Shown here: one piece after another, positions 8,403 to 18,796 of the stretch
Layout of the letters: every line of letters begins with the position of its first letter
Numbering within the stretch: position 1 is the first letter of the stretch
Origin: Ruthenibacterium lactatiformans
GTDB lineage: Bacteria; Bacillota; Clostridia; Oscillospirales; Ruminococcaceae
NCBI RefSeq assembly: GCF_000949455.1
Contig: NZ_JXXK01000022.1
Span: 1 to 64,000, forward strand
DNA: 64,000 bases
Direction of reading: 5' to 3'
Translations under genes and position numbers: made by a program
The notes under the pieces: model-generated
Databases searched by the model: none
Told to the model about the DNA's origin: nothing
The model's input: the letters and a program-made list of their open reading frames with translations, nothing else

Positions 8403-11400
8403 GGTTTTTGTAGTTGTGGGCCTCGTCCACAAATAAACGGTCCACCCCCAGCTGCTCAAAAGTTACCACATCGTCTTTTCGCCCCTCGGCTTGCAGCTTT
8501 TCCAGTCTGGCTTCCAGAGACTTTCTGGTACGCTCCAGCTGCTTGACGGTAAAACGCTCGCCGCCGCTGGCCTGTACCTCTGCGATGCCCTCGGTGATCT
8601 CGTCGATCTGCTCATAGAGAAGCCGTTCCTGACGCTCCCGGCTGATGGGGATACGCTCAAACTGGCTGTGTCCCATGATGATGGCGTCGTAGTCACCGGT
8701 CGCAATACGGGCGCAGAACTTCTTGCGGTTATGGGTCTCAAAGTCCTTTTTGGTGGTGACTAAGATGTTGGCAGAAGGATAGAGACGCAGAAACTCCGAC
8801 GCCCACTGCTCTGTCAGATGGTTTGGAACCACAAAGAGAGATTTCTGGCACAGTCCCAGGCGTTTGGCTTCCATCGAAGCAGCTACCATTTCAAAAGTTT
8901 TGCCTGCGCCTACTTCATGTGCCAACAGGGTATTTCCTCCATACAGCACATGGGCAATGGCGCTTTTCTGGTGTTCCCGCAGGGTAATGGCCGGGTTCAT
9001 GCCTCCAAAAGTGATGTGACTGCCATCATATTCACGGGGACGGGTAGAGTTCATTTCCTCGTTGTACTGGCTCACCAAAGTCTGGCGGCGCTCCGGGTCT
9101 CTCCAGATCCAGTCCCTAAAGGCTTCCCGGATCGCCTGCTGTTTTTGAGCCGCCAGGGTGGTCTCCTTGGCATTCAGCACGCGGCGCTCTTTTCCGTCTG
9201 CGTCCTCTATGGTGTCATAGATGCGGACATCCCGCAGGTTTAAGGAATCCTCCAGAATCTTGTAGGCGTTGGCGCGGCTGGTCCCATAGGTGGTATAAGC
9301 TGCCACATCGTTGTAGGATACAGAAGATTTTCCCTTGATCTGCCATTCAGCGGTAAAGGACGAATAGTTGACCTCGATACTGCGTTGGAGATAAAACGGG
9401 GTATTAAAGGTCTCATACATAAACTGCTGGATATATTCCTTGTCAATCCAGGTAGCGCCCAGACGCACCTCGATCTCCGACGCATCCAGGTCTTTGGGCT
9501 GGGCGGCGGTAAGAGCTTCCACATTGACTGCAAAAGAAGGGTCCTGCTGTGCCGCCCGCTGAGCCTGACGCAGTTTGCGGCGTACATTGCCGGAAAGGTA
9601 TTCATCAGCAGTCACATAATGGGGTGTGCCGTCCTGTTCCAGCTGTCCCGGCACACGGAAGATCACACTTTGCAGTTCTCCCGCCAGTTCTTCTTTTGTT
9701 TTTCCGGTAAGCTGGCTCATATAGTCCATATCCACGCGGGCTTTTTCCGAGATGGACACCGCCAGTGCTTCACTTGCCGTATCCACCACAGCCACTGCCT
9801 GATGGGGCTTGATGGTCCGTTTGGTGAACATATCCGCCTTGCGCTCCAGCTTTCCGTCCTCGTCAATAACTTCCAGCGCACAGAGCAGGTAATAGGAAGA
9901 ATCGTCTGCATAGGCCAGGCGGTTTGCACGGTCATTGATGAGACCGTATTTGGCAGAAAAGCTGTCATAGAGCCGGTTTAGTTCCGCCTGTTTTTGGGTA
10001 ATGGTGCTGTCTGGAACCGCTGCATCCATCTGAAGGTCGATCAGTTCCTGCACACAATCGCGCAGTCCCACAAGACCTTTTACGCGGGCTTCTGCGGTGG
10101 CGTTGAGATCAGGGCGCACCATGCGGCTGTTTTCCCGGTAGTACACCTGCCCGTCTACAATGACATAAGAATAGTTCTTCACATTAGGATCGGCAGGAAT
10201 GGAGGTGCCAATGGCTTCGCCTTCGCCCAACTCCGGCAGCTCTGCCTCCTGATAAGTGCCATGAATATACTTCACCGCATCATGCAGCTGGTCGGAAAGC
10301 TCCAGTCCCTCGATAGGGTTCACGGTGTAGTCCATACCATGAGCAGTGCTTACCGGCTCCTGTCTGCCCAGCACCATTTCCGGGTGGTCGATAAAATACC
10401 GGTTGATGGCAAATCCGTCCTCCGTCTGTCCGGTTTGAGTCCATTCCGGCACGATGTCCAGCGGGCGGTCCCGCTTTTGGAGGAAGATGATGTCCGATAC
10501 CACCTCGGCACCGGCATTCTTTTTGAACGCGTCATTGGGCAGACGGATAGCTCCCAGCAGCTCGGCACGCTGGGCAAGATAGCGGCGCACGGTGGAATCC
10601 TTGGCGTCCATGGTATAGCGGGAGGTTACAAAAGCCACCACACCACCGGGACGCACCTGGTCCAGTGATTTGGCGAAAAAGTAGTTGTGAATACTAAAAT
10701 TCAGCTTGTTGTAGGCTTTGTCATTGACCTGATACTGACCGAAAGGCACATTGCCGATGGCAAGGTCAAAGAAGTCACGCCTGTCGGTGGTCTCAAAGCC
10801 GCCTACTGTGATGTCCGCCTTGGGATAGAGCTGCTTTGCAATGCGCCCGGAAACCGGGTCCAGCTCCACACCGTACAGACGACTGTTTCGCATTTCCTCC
10901 GGCAGCATACCGAAGAAATTGCCCACACCCATAGATGGCTCCAGAATATTTCCGGTCTCAAATCCCATACGGCCCACCGCTTCATAGATGGCCTGAATGA
11001 CCGTAGGGCTGGTGTAATGGGCGTTGAGGGTGGAGCTTCTGGCGGCGGCATATTCCTCCGGGGTCAGCAGCTCTTTCAGCTGGGCATACTCGGAAGCCCA
11101 TGCCGGTTTCTCCGGGTCAAAGGCATCAGAAAGACCGCCCCAGCCCACATAGCGGGATAGGACTTCCTGTTGTTCCGGGCTTGCCTGCTGTCCGGCAGCT
11201 TCCAACTCTTTCAGCAAACGAATGGCATTGATATTTGCCTGGAACTTGGCTTTCGGACCGCCTTCGCCCAAATGCTCATCGGTAATACGGAAGTTTTGTG
11301 CATTGCGGCGCAGGTTGGCCTTGTATTCCTCATAGGAGGCTTCCTCGGCAGCTTTGGCATTGGGGAAGGTCTGCCACTGGCCATTGACCTGAATGGAAAC

Positions 11401-14400
11401 CGGGTGTTCGTCCAGCACTTCCTCAAAGGGTTTCTCCGACTCAGTCACAGGGGCTGGTGGCTCCGGCTCCTCGATATGCAGCCGTTCCACCACCACATCA
11501 TAAGGCAGATTGTTCTTATCGCCCGGATAGACGGCCACGGTCTCGGAATGGAAGGTCGGGGATTCGGCAGACGGTTGGGGCTGTTCCTGTCCAAAGCCAT
11601 CCATCTGACGGGCATACATCCCGCGCAGCAAAGGCGCAACTTCATCCCAGCGGAAATACAGCACAGCCAAACGCTTTTCCTCTGCGTCCAGGACTTCCAG
11701 CTCCATGCCCTGTGCCGTGGTACGGTAATCGGCAATATCGCCGGTCTCCAGATTCAGGGTCTCAATCTCATGAGGGTAGGCTCTGCTCAGCCAGTAGGCA
11801 ATCTCACTGTTGCTCCTGCCGGATTGCAGCAGCGTGGAAACCTGTTTTTTATCTGCTTCATCCATCAGTCCATGGGACAATACATCCCGCAAGTCCTGAT
11901 CTGCCTTGTCCGGGTCAATGGGAAGAAGCTCGGTATAGTAAGCATTGCGGCGGTCTGCCCGAAGCAACTGCTCGAACTGTTCTTTGCGCTCTGCCCGATA
12001 GATGGGATATACCATGCCGGTGGGCAGAAGCTGTACGGTGTCCTCCCGCAGCTCGGTGATCTGATAGGCGTCATCCTCGATATACACGGTATCGCCCACA
12101 GCATAAACCGGGGCGGCAGGGTCATAGGAAGTCCTTTGCGGAATTGGACTGCGAACGGCATCATATTCCTCATCGGAAATGGAAATCTCGGAAGTCTGCT
12201 CTGCCTCGGCAGCTGCGATCTGCTCTGCATCTGACATCACCTGTTGGATAAATGGGTCATTGTCCAGTTTTTCCGAGTCTGCCACCTGGCCGTTGACGAT
12301 GCCCCTTTCCTCCAGGGCTTCCCGGATGGCGATGGGGTCGATATTGTCAAAACGGTCCTGTTCTTCTTCGGTATAGAACCGGTCCTCCTGAATGAGCTGG
12401 GCGATTCGGCGCTGTACCTTCGGCCAGGGCAGCTGCGTTTCCTCCGGGCTTCCGGCACGGACAACGAACAGGCTGTTGCTGCCGCCGTATTCCTGAGCCA
12501 GCCATGCAGCGGTATCTTTCTCTCTTGCATGATCTTTCATATAGCGGACGACAGCGTGTTTACTCTCAATATTGCCGTTCCATGCACAAAGGGCAGTATC
12601 AATATCTTCCTGAGAAAGAGGGCGCAGAAGCTCATGGAGCTTTGGATAGGTTTCGTCGATCACTTCCCGGTGCAGACGCTGGCGGAACTCCGGCACATCC
12701 GAATAAAGGCGGATCAGCTCCATATCCTTAGAGCCAAGAACCGCACGGCGCACAGCGGCATTACCCTCGATGACAGCATTTTCACGGTCAAAATGACCGC
12801 AGGCATTGCGGTATGCGGTATCCTCGGAAATAGCGGCAGTCACCACAGGCTTATACTGCTCAAACTGCTCCCGAAGGGTAGGCTTTGGCGTTTCTTCCTC
12901 TATCTCCGGCTGCTGGGCTTGAATGGCATCTTCTTCTGCCAGATCCTTTTCAGCCTGGATCTTGTCATACTGCGCTTGTTCCTGTTCGGTAAGATAGCGG
13001 CCTTTCTGGACAAGTGAGGTAATGCGCTTGGCAACCTTTTCCCAGTTCAAGTGAACATCCGGGCAGTCCTGCTTTTTATAGTGCAGTCCTTTCCCATCGT
13101 GATCTTCGCCGCTGTGTGTTGCGCCGGACAGGGCATGAGAGCGTCCGCCAATGCCATACTCGTCTTTAAGGAATCTCACTTTTTCCTTATCCGTATGGTT
13201 TTCCATGAAGAACGCATAGATACGGCCTTTTCCTCCGGCAAAACTGCTGCCGCCGGTCATGGCGGTGTCGATCTCATCCTCTGTAATGAAATGCTGGACG
13301 GTTGGCACTTGGGAAAGGTCCGAAGAAAAAGTCCTGCGGGGCAGGTCAAGGTCTTTCAGGTTCTCCCAGATTTCCCTTGGCCTATGGTAATGAAAGCGCA
13401 GCAGGTCACGGTCCTGCTGATAGGCAGTCCAGAAGGCGGCGTATTCTTCCTTGAGTGTCTGGCGGAAAGCCGGGTCATTCAACTGCTCCGTCAGGCGGCG
13501 GGTCTCCTCCGGGAACCCATTGCCTCTGATTTCTGACAGGCAAGACAAATATCCTGCTTCTCTGGCTTCCTCGCTGAAATCGTGGTACAGATACCAGAGC
13601 TTTTCTGCAAGGAGGGAGCGTTCATAGCCTGCCGCTTCTGCAAGCTCCACATTGGAGGCAAACTGGCCGCTCTCCAAAAGCTCCCCGATACGCTCTGCGG
13701 CGCTCTCCCAGGAAATGACCTGGGCAGACCTGTCATAACGGACAGACTTCCCGTGGGAAAGATGGATACCATCCTCGGCATACCATGCGCTCACACTGCC
13801 AAGGCCGTTGCCGCCGTGGTACAGCGCTTTCAGTATCTCGGCAATCTCAGCGGTGGTTTTTTGCTTTTCAAAGGCAGCAACCACACGCTCTCTCTGGCGG
13901 TCTGTATTGCCGCCCAAACGCAGCACATGGTCAATATCATTTTGGGCAAAAGAAAAAGCAGAGGATGTATGCGCTACATTCTCTGCTTCATCTATGGATT
14001 GGATCTGCTCCGCTTCGGAGAGGAACAGGTTTAGGGTCAGCTGTTGATAAGCTCCGCCATCAGGATCTCCTCTGCCTGGGCTTTGCAGGTGTTCATCAGG
14101 CCCACCCACTTCATGGGATCGCTGGCTTTCAGTTCCTCGGTGGCTCCCGCTTCCTTCGCCAGCTGGGGCATCATCTGTTCCAGTCTGCTCTGGGCGGTCT
14201 CGTCGATCTCGATGAGGTGCGGGTACAGCTTCTCGCTCAGCAACATCTGGTTGTAGAGGATGGGACGGTGTTCTTTCAGGTAGGTTTTCCTCATCCTGCC
14301 GTACTTGCCCAGGGGTTTCTCCGGCTGCTGGCTCAGCTTCAGGTCGGGAATCAGATAGTCTCCGTTCTGGATATAGGTCATGGGATTGTTCATCTTGCTT

Positions 14401-15165
14401 GCTCCTTTCTTGGTTGGCTTCGCGCTCTGCATTTCGGACGGTAACGCCGATCTGCCGCAGCACCTGCTGGTTGATCTGGCTGACCGCTGTTCCCAGCGCC
14501 CCGATGGTGGACGGGGTGTTGAAATCAAAGATCGCCATGAAATCTTCGTGGTCGAAGTAGCGTTCCGGCTCCAGTCCACAGCGGGACATCAAAGCGTAAG
14601 TGATGCTGACGGTGGCGGCTGCCTTGAACTGCACTCCGATGTTATACTCATCATATTCCTCCAAAAAGGAACCGTCAACGATATAGAAGAAGTCCTGCTG
14701 ATGCTCCGTCCAATATTCCTCGGCCAGTTTTCCAGCTACCTCCGTGAGCTGTCCGGCAAGATCATCACCGGAAACATCATAGGTGCGCTCAAACATGGCC
14801 TGCACCGAATCCAGATGGCGCTCCTCCAACTGCCACAGCCAGGGAGTGCGGGAATGTTCACGGGTTCCGGTGTCGGAAATGTCAAAGACATAACGCAGGC
14901 GAGGTCTGTCCCCGGAATCATCCACCAGAGCGATTCCCTTGGAACCGCGCCTTACATAACGGCCCATCTTTTCATTCCACAAATCGTACTCCGCACAGGC
15001 GGTGGCGTCCGGTCGCTGGGCATAGATCATCAGCTGCTCATGGAATGGGTACTTGTAAAGGCGGGAAGCAGTAGTGAGAAACCCTGCCCATTCCTGCCAG
15101 CTCCCCGTGAGCTGTGTTGCCACCTTGTCCGCCATCTGTGCATATAGTTCAGCTTTGGTTGGCAT
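8403..15165 (-). CDS. Giant adenine methylase-SNF2 helicase of conjugative elements, 5' exon
   Basis: Upstream exon, about 2,254 residues; the protein continues at 5,564. Features in order: an ArdC-like N-terminal domain (WQEWAGFLTTASRLYKY...FHEQLMIYAQRPDATA); a hydrophilic R/E/P/G/D linker at about 258-377 that overlaps tnpV; helical regulatory domains; a methyltransferase domain with the SAM-binding EPSMGVGNFFG near 1,410 and a catalytic-like GNVPFGQY near 1,470; then an SNF2-type helicase with Walker A HEVGAGKT near 2,080 and LFVDEAH near 2,245. The exon ends right after that box. AAAGGAGG precedes the ATG. The gene is present in nearly all Tn1549-like elements; substrate and exact role are unknown, though DNA modification or remodelling during transfer is commonly inferred. 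Confidence 0.9.
14037..14393 (-). CDS. tnpV: TnpV-like transposon protein nested in the giant gene
   Basis: A 118-aa protein encoded wholly inside the giant helicase gene, on the same strand but in another frame. Its sequence (MNNPMTYIQNGDYLIPDL...KPLGKYGRMRKTYLKEHRP...EIDETAQSRLEQMMPQLAKEAG...NTCKAQAEEI) matches my memory of the TnpV family of clostridial transposons and conjugative elements. The start at 14,393 has its own strong ribosome-binding site (AAAGGAG, 8 bp away); the open frame continues 62 codons upstream but those codons look like out-of-frame noise. In the giant protein the same bases encode a low-complexity linker, so tnpV is probably the constrained frame. Biochemical function unknown. 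Confidence 0.82.
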   Translation of the reverse strand: MNNPMTYIQNGDYLIPDLKLSQQPEKPLGKYGRMRKTYLKEHRPILYNQMLLSEKLYPHLIEIDETAQSRLEQMMPQLAKEAGATEELKASDPMKWVGLMNTCKAQAEEILMAELINS

Positions 15166-15243
15166 AGTGTTCTGTCCTCCTTTCAGTTTTGGGGTAAAAA
15201 GGCGGGGTGGCAGATCGCCACCCCATCCCTGCGGTTATGTTGT

Positions 15244-15459
15244 TTACTGGTCAAAATCCGGGTACAGCTCCAGTTCGGCAAACTCGGCATCACTCATGGC
15301 CTGGAGCTTGCCCAGTGCGCTGTCTGTCAACTCCCGCAGCTCGGTTTCCTCCGGCGAAAGCTCGCCGCGCATCTCACGCAAACTGTCAATCAGCCCGGTG
15401 CGGCTGCCGGTATTGTAAATGCACATCAGGTTCATTTCCTCAAAAGTAAAGTTTCCCAT
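15244..15459 (-). CDS. TTRAP-family (transposon-transfer assisting) small protein
   Basis: A 71-aa acidic protein (MGNFTFEEMNLMCIYNT...ELSPEETELRELTDSALGKL...AELELYPDFDQ) typical of the TTRAP family found before the giant helicase gene in Tn1549-like elements. The start at 15,459 is preferred over an ATG 7 codons earlier because GGGAGATTTGAT precedes it and family members begin MGNF. It follows the ArdC-like gene with essentially no gap. Its action is unknown. Confidence 0.82.
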   Translation of the reverse strand: MGNFTFEEMNLMCIYNTGSRTGLIDSLREMRGELSPEETELRELTDSALGKLQAMSDAEFAELELYPDFDQ

Positions 15460-15460
15460 A

Positions 15461-18400
15461 TCAAATCTCCCTTTCCGCACTCTTTTTGGGTGCTGTCTTT
15501 TTGTGTTCTGCCTTGGGCTGGCTTTTCAGCTGCTCCATGACGGACTTTTTCTTTTCCCGTTCCTCCCGATGGGCAGCGGCAGCCAGATCCATCAGGGAAA
15601 TGGGCTGACCGCTTCGGGCCTGCTGTTCCAGCTCTGCCACCGTAGGTTCTTTTGCGCCATTGTTGATGATACCGTCGATCATGCCGTAATCGTCCTCCAG
15701 CATCATTTCCGCATTTTTCAGCGGGTTTTCTGGCAGGAATCCGGGGATCTGGGTAAAACCAACACTGTCACAGTAATGACAGGATACCTTACCGTCCTGT
15801 CTGATCGCAACGATGTCGCTGACGCTCATGGAGGGACTGTGAAAGTCCACGGGCTTTTCCAGATTGAATTGCTGATAGAGTTTTTCCAGCTGCTCCGGCA
15901 CAGTGCCAGACTCCCTCAGAGGAGCTGTGTAAATGAGGTCATAATTGCTGCGGTCTATGGAAATGTCGTGGGACTTTAACCAATCCAGATTCATAAAGCG
16001 CACATTCTGCGGATCGTCACTACTTACCTGATAGATGGCAAAGCAATCTCTGTTCTGAGAGAGAAATGCCTGTTCGCGTTCCTGCTGATGTTCCTGACGC
16101 TCCATGATCTTTTCGTGGAACTGAGGGCTTTTCTCCCATTCCTCATGGTCCACACCGAAAAGACCGCCATGATCCATGATTTCCTGCGGATCAAACACCA
16201 TGCTCTCCGTATTGTCCTCATGCAGCACATAGACGGTCAAACCGGCGGCATCCAGTTCCAGCGCCCGTTCTCTGGTAACAGGGAACATCCCATCATAGGA
16301 GTAGCCATATTCCTGCATATCCGGTGTGGATACCTGCTCATCCGGCATGGGGTATTCATCCAGTGCCTGCTCCTGCGCTTCCGGCAGCTGGGCAGAAGCG
16401 GTCACCTGACTTGCCTCTGCCTGCATCTGCTCATAAGCAGCTTCCTGCAAGGTCTCAACCATAGACAAGGGAGCGCGTCTGAGCGAAGTGCTGTCCAGAT
16501 CGTTATCATCACAAATCTGGAGAACTGCCTTCATGCAGGAAAGCTCCGGCATATCCAGCTGACCACCATCCAGCTCTTTCATGGACGCAGCATCGTAAAG
16601 AGTGTAGTCCCAGCCGCTGTCACAGGGCTGAATATGAAGATAGGTGGCATCGTCAATTAGAAACAAAGCCTCCTGCTGGTTTGCCTCCGCATCAAGAACC
16701 GCCATTTCCGGCTCTTTTTTTGCATTGGGGTCAATTCCACGCTCTTTGCAGATTTCCTTATAGTGGCGCTCAATGTCAGAGATCAAAGTGCCGGAGGTCT
16801 TATTGATGGTCTCCAAACTGGCTCTCAGCTCTTTCAGTTCCTTGCCCTGACTCCAGCTGGCAATATAGCCGAAGCTGTTTTCTCCGGTTTCAATGCCAAA
16901 ATATTTGCAGACTGCATAGGAGATGCTTTCAGCCTCTACTTCTTCCGTGTGACGGTCTTTCTTCTGTTCCTGCAAAAACTGGGCGAGAGTAGAAAAGCCG
17001 CCAACAAAATTCAGTCCTTCTTCCTCGGTCAGCATCAGGCGTCCATTTTCCGCCAGCTCCAGCGGCTCTGTCAGCAGAACGGAACCTGCATGGTTTACAA
17101 CCACTTGTTCTTCTACACAGACCGGCTCTCCGGGGTCGTAGTCAGAACCGCGCAGGTCATAGCAATAAACGCCCTCCGGCAGATTATCACGGACAATCCG
17201 CCCATTGGAGAACAGACCGGGTTTATCAAACAGCTCGATCTCCTGATATTGCTCGTCATTGGCAATCTGAATCTTTTTCTGATTGTGGAGCTTGCTGTGG
17301 GCAATCTCATGAACCGTGGCCGAAACCGTCTGCACCTCACTCATGCCCTGACGAATGGCGATTTTCTGATGATCGGCAGAAAAATAGCCGTCCGTATCGG
17401 CGGCCATTGCTTCAAAAGTGATCGGCACCGGCGCACTGCGGCGCAGAGCCTCCATGAATACCTCATAATTTGGCACATTGCCGGAAAGGGAGGAAGCAAG
17501 CTCCGGCAAAGGTTTCCCGTCGGTCTGGCTCACATCAAAAACCTTGACCGGACGGAACATAGGGATCTCGATTTCTTTTTCCTCTGTGACGATCTTTCCG
17601 TCTTTATCCAGAATCGGAGCCTTGGTATCCGGGTCCAGCTTCTGCTCCTCGATTTTCTTCTTATACGGTGTGGGGGCGATGATGGTAATGCCATGCTCGC
17701 CCTTTTTTACATGACGCTCAAACTGGTCTTTCCACTTATTGTATCCGGCTACCAATGTAGCGTCCGGCTTCTGCATATAGATGAGCATGGTGTTGTTTAC
17801 CGAATAGCGGTGGAAGCGGGACATGACGGACAGATAGCGCATATACTTTTCACTCTCAAACAGTTCCTTGATCCCCTGCTCGATGCCATCTGTGATTTCC
17901 CTTAGCCGTTCTCGGTTGGTGGGTTTATTCTCAGCCATGATTTTCAATCTCCTTTCCAAGTGTGTGATTTCTGCTGTGTGTTCTGCAATCCATGCCTTTT
18001 GTTCTTCTTCACTTTCATAAAGAAAAAGGTCCAGCAGGTACTCTACATAGGTTTTCTTCTGGATTGCTTCCACAAAGCGGGGGTGCGGTTCTTCCTCCGG
18101 TGTCCGGGGAGAATGGTCAATCCCCCATTTTTTCAGCAGATGGTAGTAATCGGACAGTACGCGATAACACCGCTGCCGATCCTCACGAAACTGCTGTGCC
18201 TCGGTTTTCTGCCGGACATATCTCCTGCGGGGAGGGGCCTGACTGTCATAGATCAGGCCAAAGTCCTGTGCCAGTTTCTCCGCCGCTTCTTTTGAGGAGA
18301 GGTCAAAGAGCTTTGCGGTAAAGTCGATCACATCCCCATCTTCACCGCAGCCAAAGCAGTGGAACCGCTGGTCTACCTTCATGCTTGGGTTCTTATCATC

Positions 18401-18511
18401 GTGAAAGGGACAGCAGGCCATGCCATTTCGTTTGACCTCGATCCCATAAAACGCTGCCGCATCTCTGGTGCTGACCGACTGCTTGACTGCTTCAAATACA
18501 TTCTCTGTCAT
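15461..18511 (-). CDS. CHC2 primase-type zinc finger fused to ArdC/LtrC-like antirestriction protein
   Basis: A 1,016-aa open frame joining two proteins that are often separate. Residues 1-191 carry a primase-type CHC2 zinc finger (CCPFHDDKNPS...FHCFGCGEDGDVIDF, 33-64). Residues 192-1,016 resemble LtrC/ArdC-type proteins: an N-terminal ssDNA-binding-like domain (RYSVNNTMLIYMQKPDATLVAGYNKW), a zinc metallopeptidase motif HEIAHSKLH near 400, and C-terminal YodL/DUF4316-like domains. An internal in-frame ATG at 17,938 has its own AAAGGAGATTG site, so an 825-aa second product is likely. Such proteins are thought to protect incoming single-stranded DNA (inference from ArdC). It lies 6 bp downstream of the 92-aa gene at 18,518. 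Confidence 0.82.
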   Translation of the reverse strand: MTENVFEAVKQSVSTRDAAAFYGIEVKRNGMACCPFHDDKNPSMKVDQRFHCFGCGEDGDVIDFTAKLFDLSSKEAAEKLAQDFGLIYDSQAPPRRRYVRQKTEAQQFREDRQRCYRVLSDYYHLLKKWGIDHSPRTPEEEPHPRFVEAIQKKTYVEYLLDLFLYESEEEQKAWIAEHTAEITHLERRLKIMAENKPTNRERLREITDGIEQGIKELFESEKYMRYLSVMSRFHRYSVNNTMLIYMQKPDATLVAGYNKWKDQFERHVKKGEHGITIIAPTPYKKKIEEQKLDPDTKAPILDKDGKIVTEEKEIEIPMFRPVKVFDVSQTDGKPLPELASSLSGNVPNYEVFMEALRRSAPVPITFEAMAADTDGYFSADHQKIAIRQGMSEVQTVSATVHEIAHSKLHNQKKIQIANDEQYQEIELFDKPGLFSNGRIVRDNLPEGVYCYDLRGSDYDPGEPVCVEEQVVVNHAGSVLLTEPLELAENGRLMLTEEEGLNFVGGFSTLAQFLQEQKKDRHTEEVEAESISYAVCKYFGIETGENSFGYIASWSQGKELKELRASLETINKTSGTLISDIERHYKEICKERGIDPNAKKEPEMAVLDAEANQQEALFLIDDATYLHIQPCDSGWDYTLYDAASMKELDGGQLDMPELSCMKAVLQICDDNDLDSTSLRRAPLSMVETLQEAAYEQMQAEASQVTASAQLPEAQEQALDEYPMPDEQVSTPDMQEYGYSYDGMFPVTRERALELDAAGLTVYVLHEDNTESMVFDPQEIMDHGGLFGVDHEEWEKSPQFHEKIMERQEHQQEREQAFLSQNRDCFAIYQVSSDDPQNVRFMNLDWLKSHDISIDRSNYDLIYTAPLRESGTVPEQLEKLYQQFNLEKPVDFHSPSMSVSDIVAIRQDGKVSCHYCDSVGFTQIPGFLPENPLKNAEMMLEDDYGMIDGIINNGAKEPTVAELEQQARSGQPISLMDLAAAAHREEREKKKSVMEQLKSQPKAEHKKTAPKKSAEREI

Positions 18512-18517
18512 GTGCCT

Positions 18518-18796
18518 TTAACTGCCGGACTTTCGCATAGGAGGCTGGTATCCGGCGGCTTTCGCACGCTCACTGGCGGCTTTGCGGCGTTCTGCGCTAT
18601 ATGGCTCCCGGACTGATACACACCGCTTGGGGACGGTAAAGTTATGGGCGTCCTTTCGGATGATCTGGTCGGGGTGCTTTTTTGCCAGCAGATCCAGCTT
18701 CTCCATCAGACGGGGATCATGAGTATAGATCTCAGCCATTGGTTCTGCCTGGTTATAGAGGAGAATGGTTTCCCGTTCCACTAAAGAGAGCTTCAT
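18518..18796 (-). CDS. Conserved ICE protein of unknown function
   Basis: A 92-aa soluble, basic protein (MKLSLVERETILLYNQAEPMAEIYTHDP...DQIIRKDAHNFTVPKRCVSVREPYSAERRKAASERAKAAG). The C-terminal half is arginine/alanine-rich and may bind nucleic acid. Its ATG overlaps the topB stop codon by 4 nt and its stop lies 6 bp before the CHC2-ArdC gene, so it belongs firmly to that operon. I recognise the same small gene behind topB in related elements but know no function. Confidence 0.7.
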   Translation of the reverse strand: MKLSLVERETILLYNQAEPMAEIYTHDPRLMEKLDLLAKKHPDQIIRKDAHNFTVPKRCVSVREPYSAERRKAASERAKAAGYQPPMRKSGS

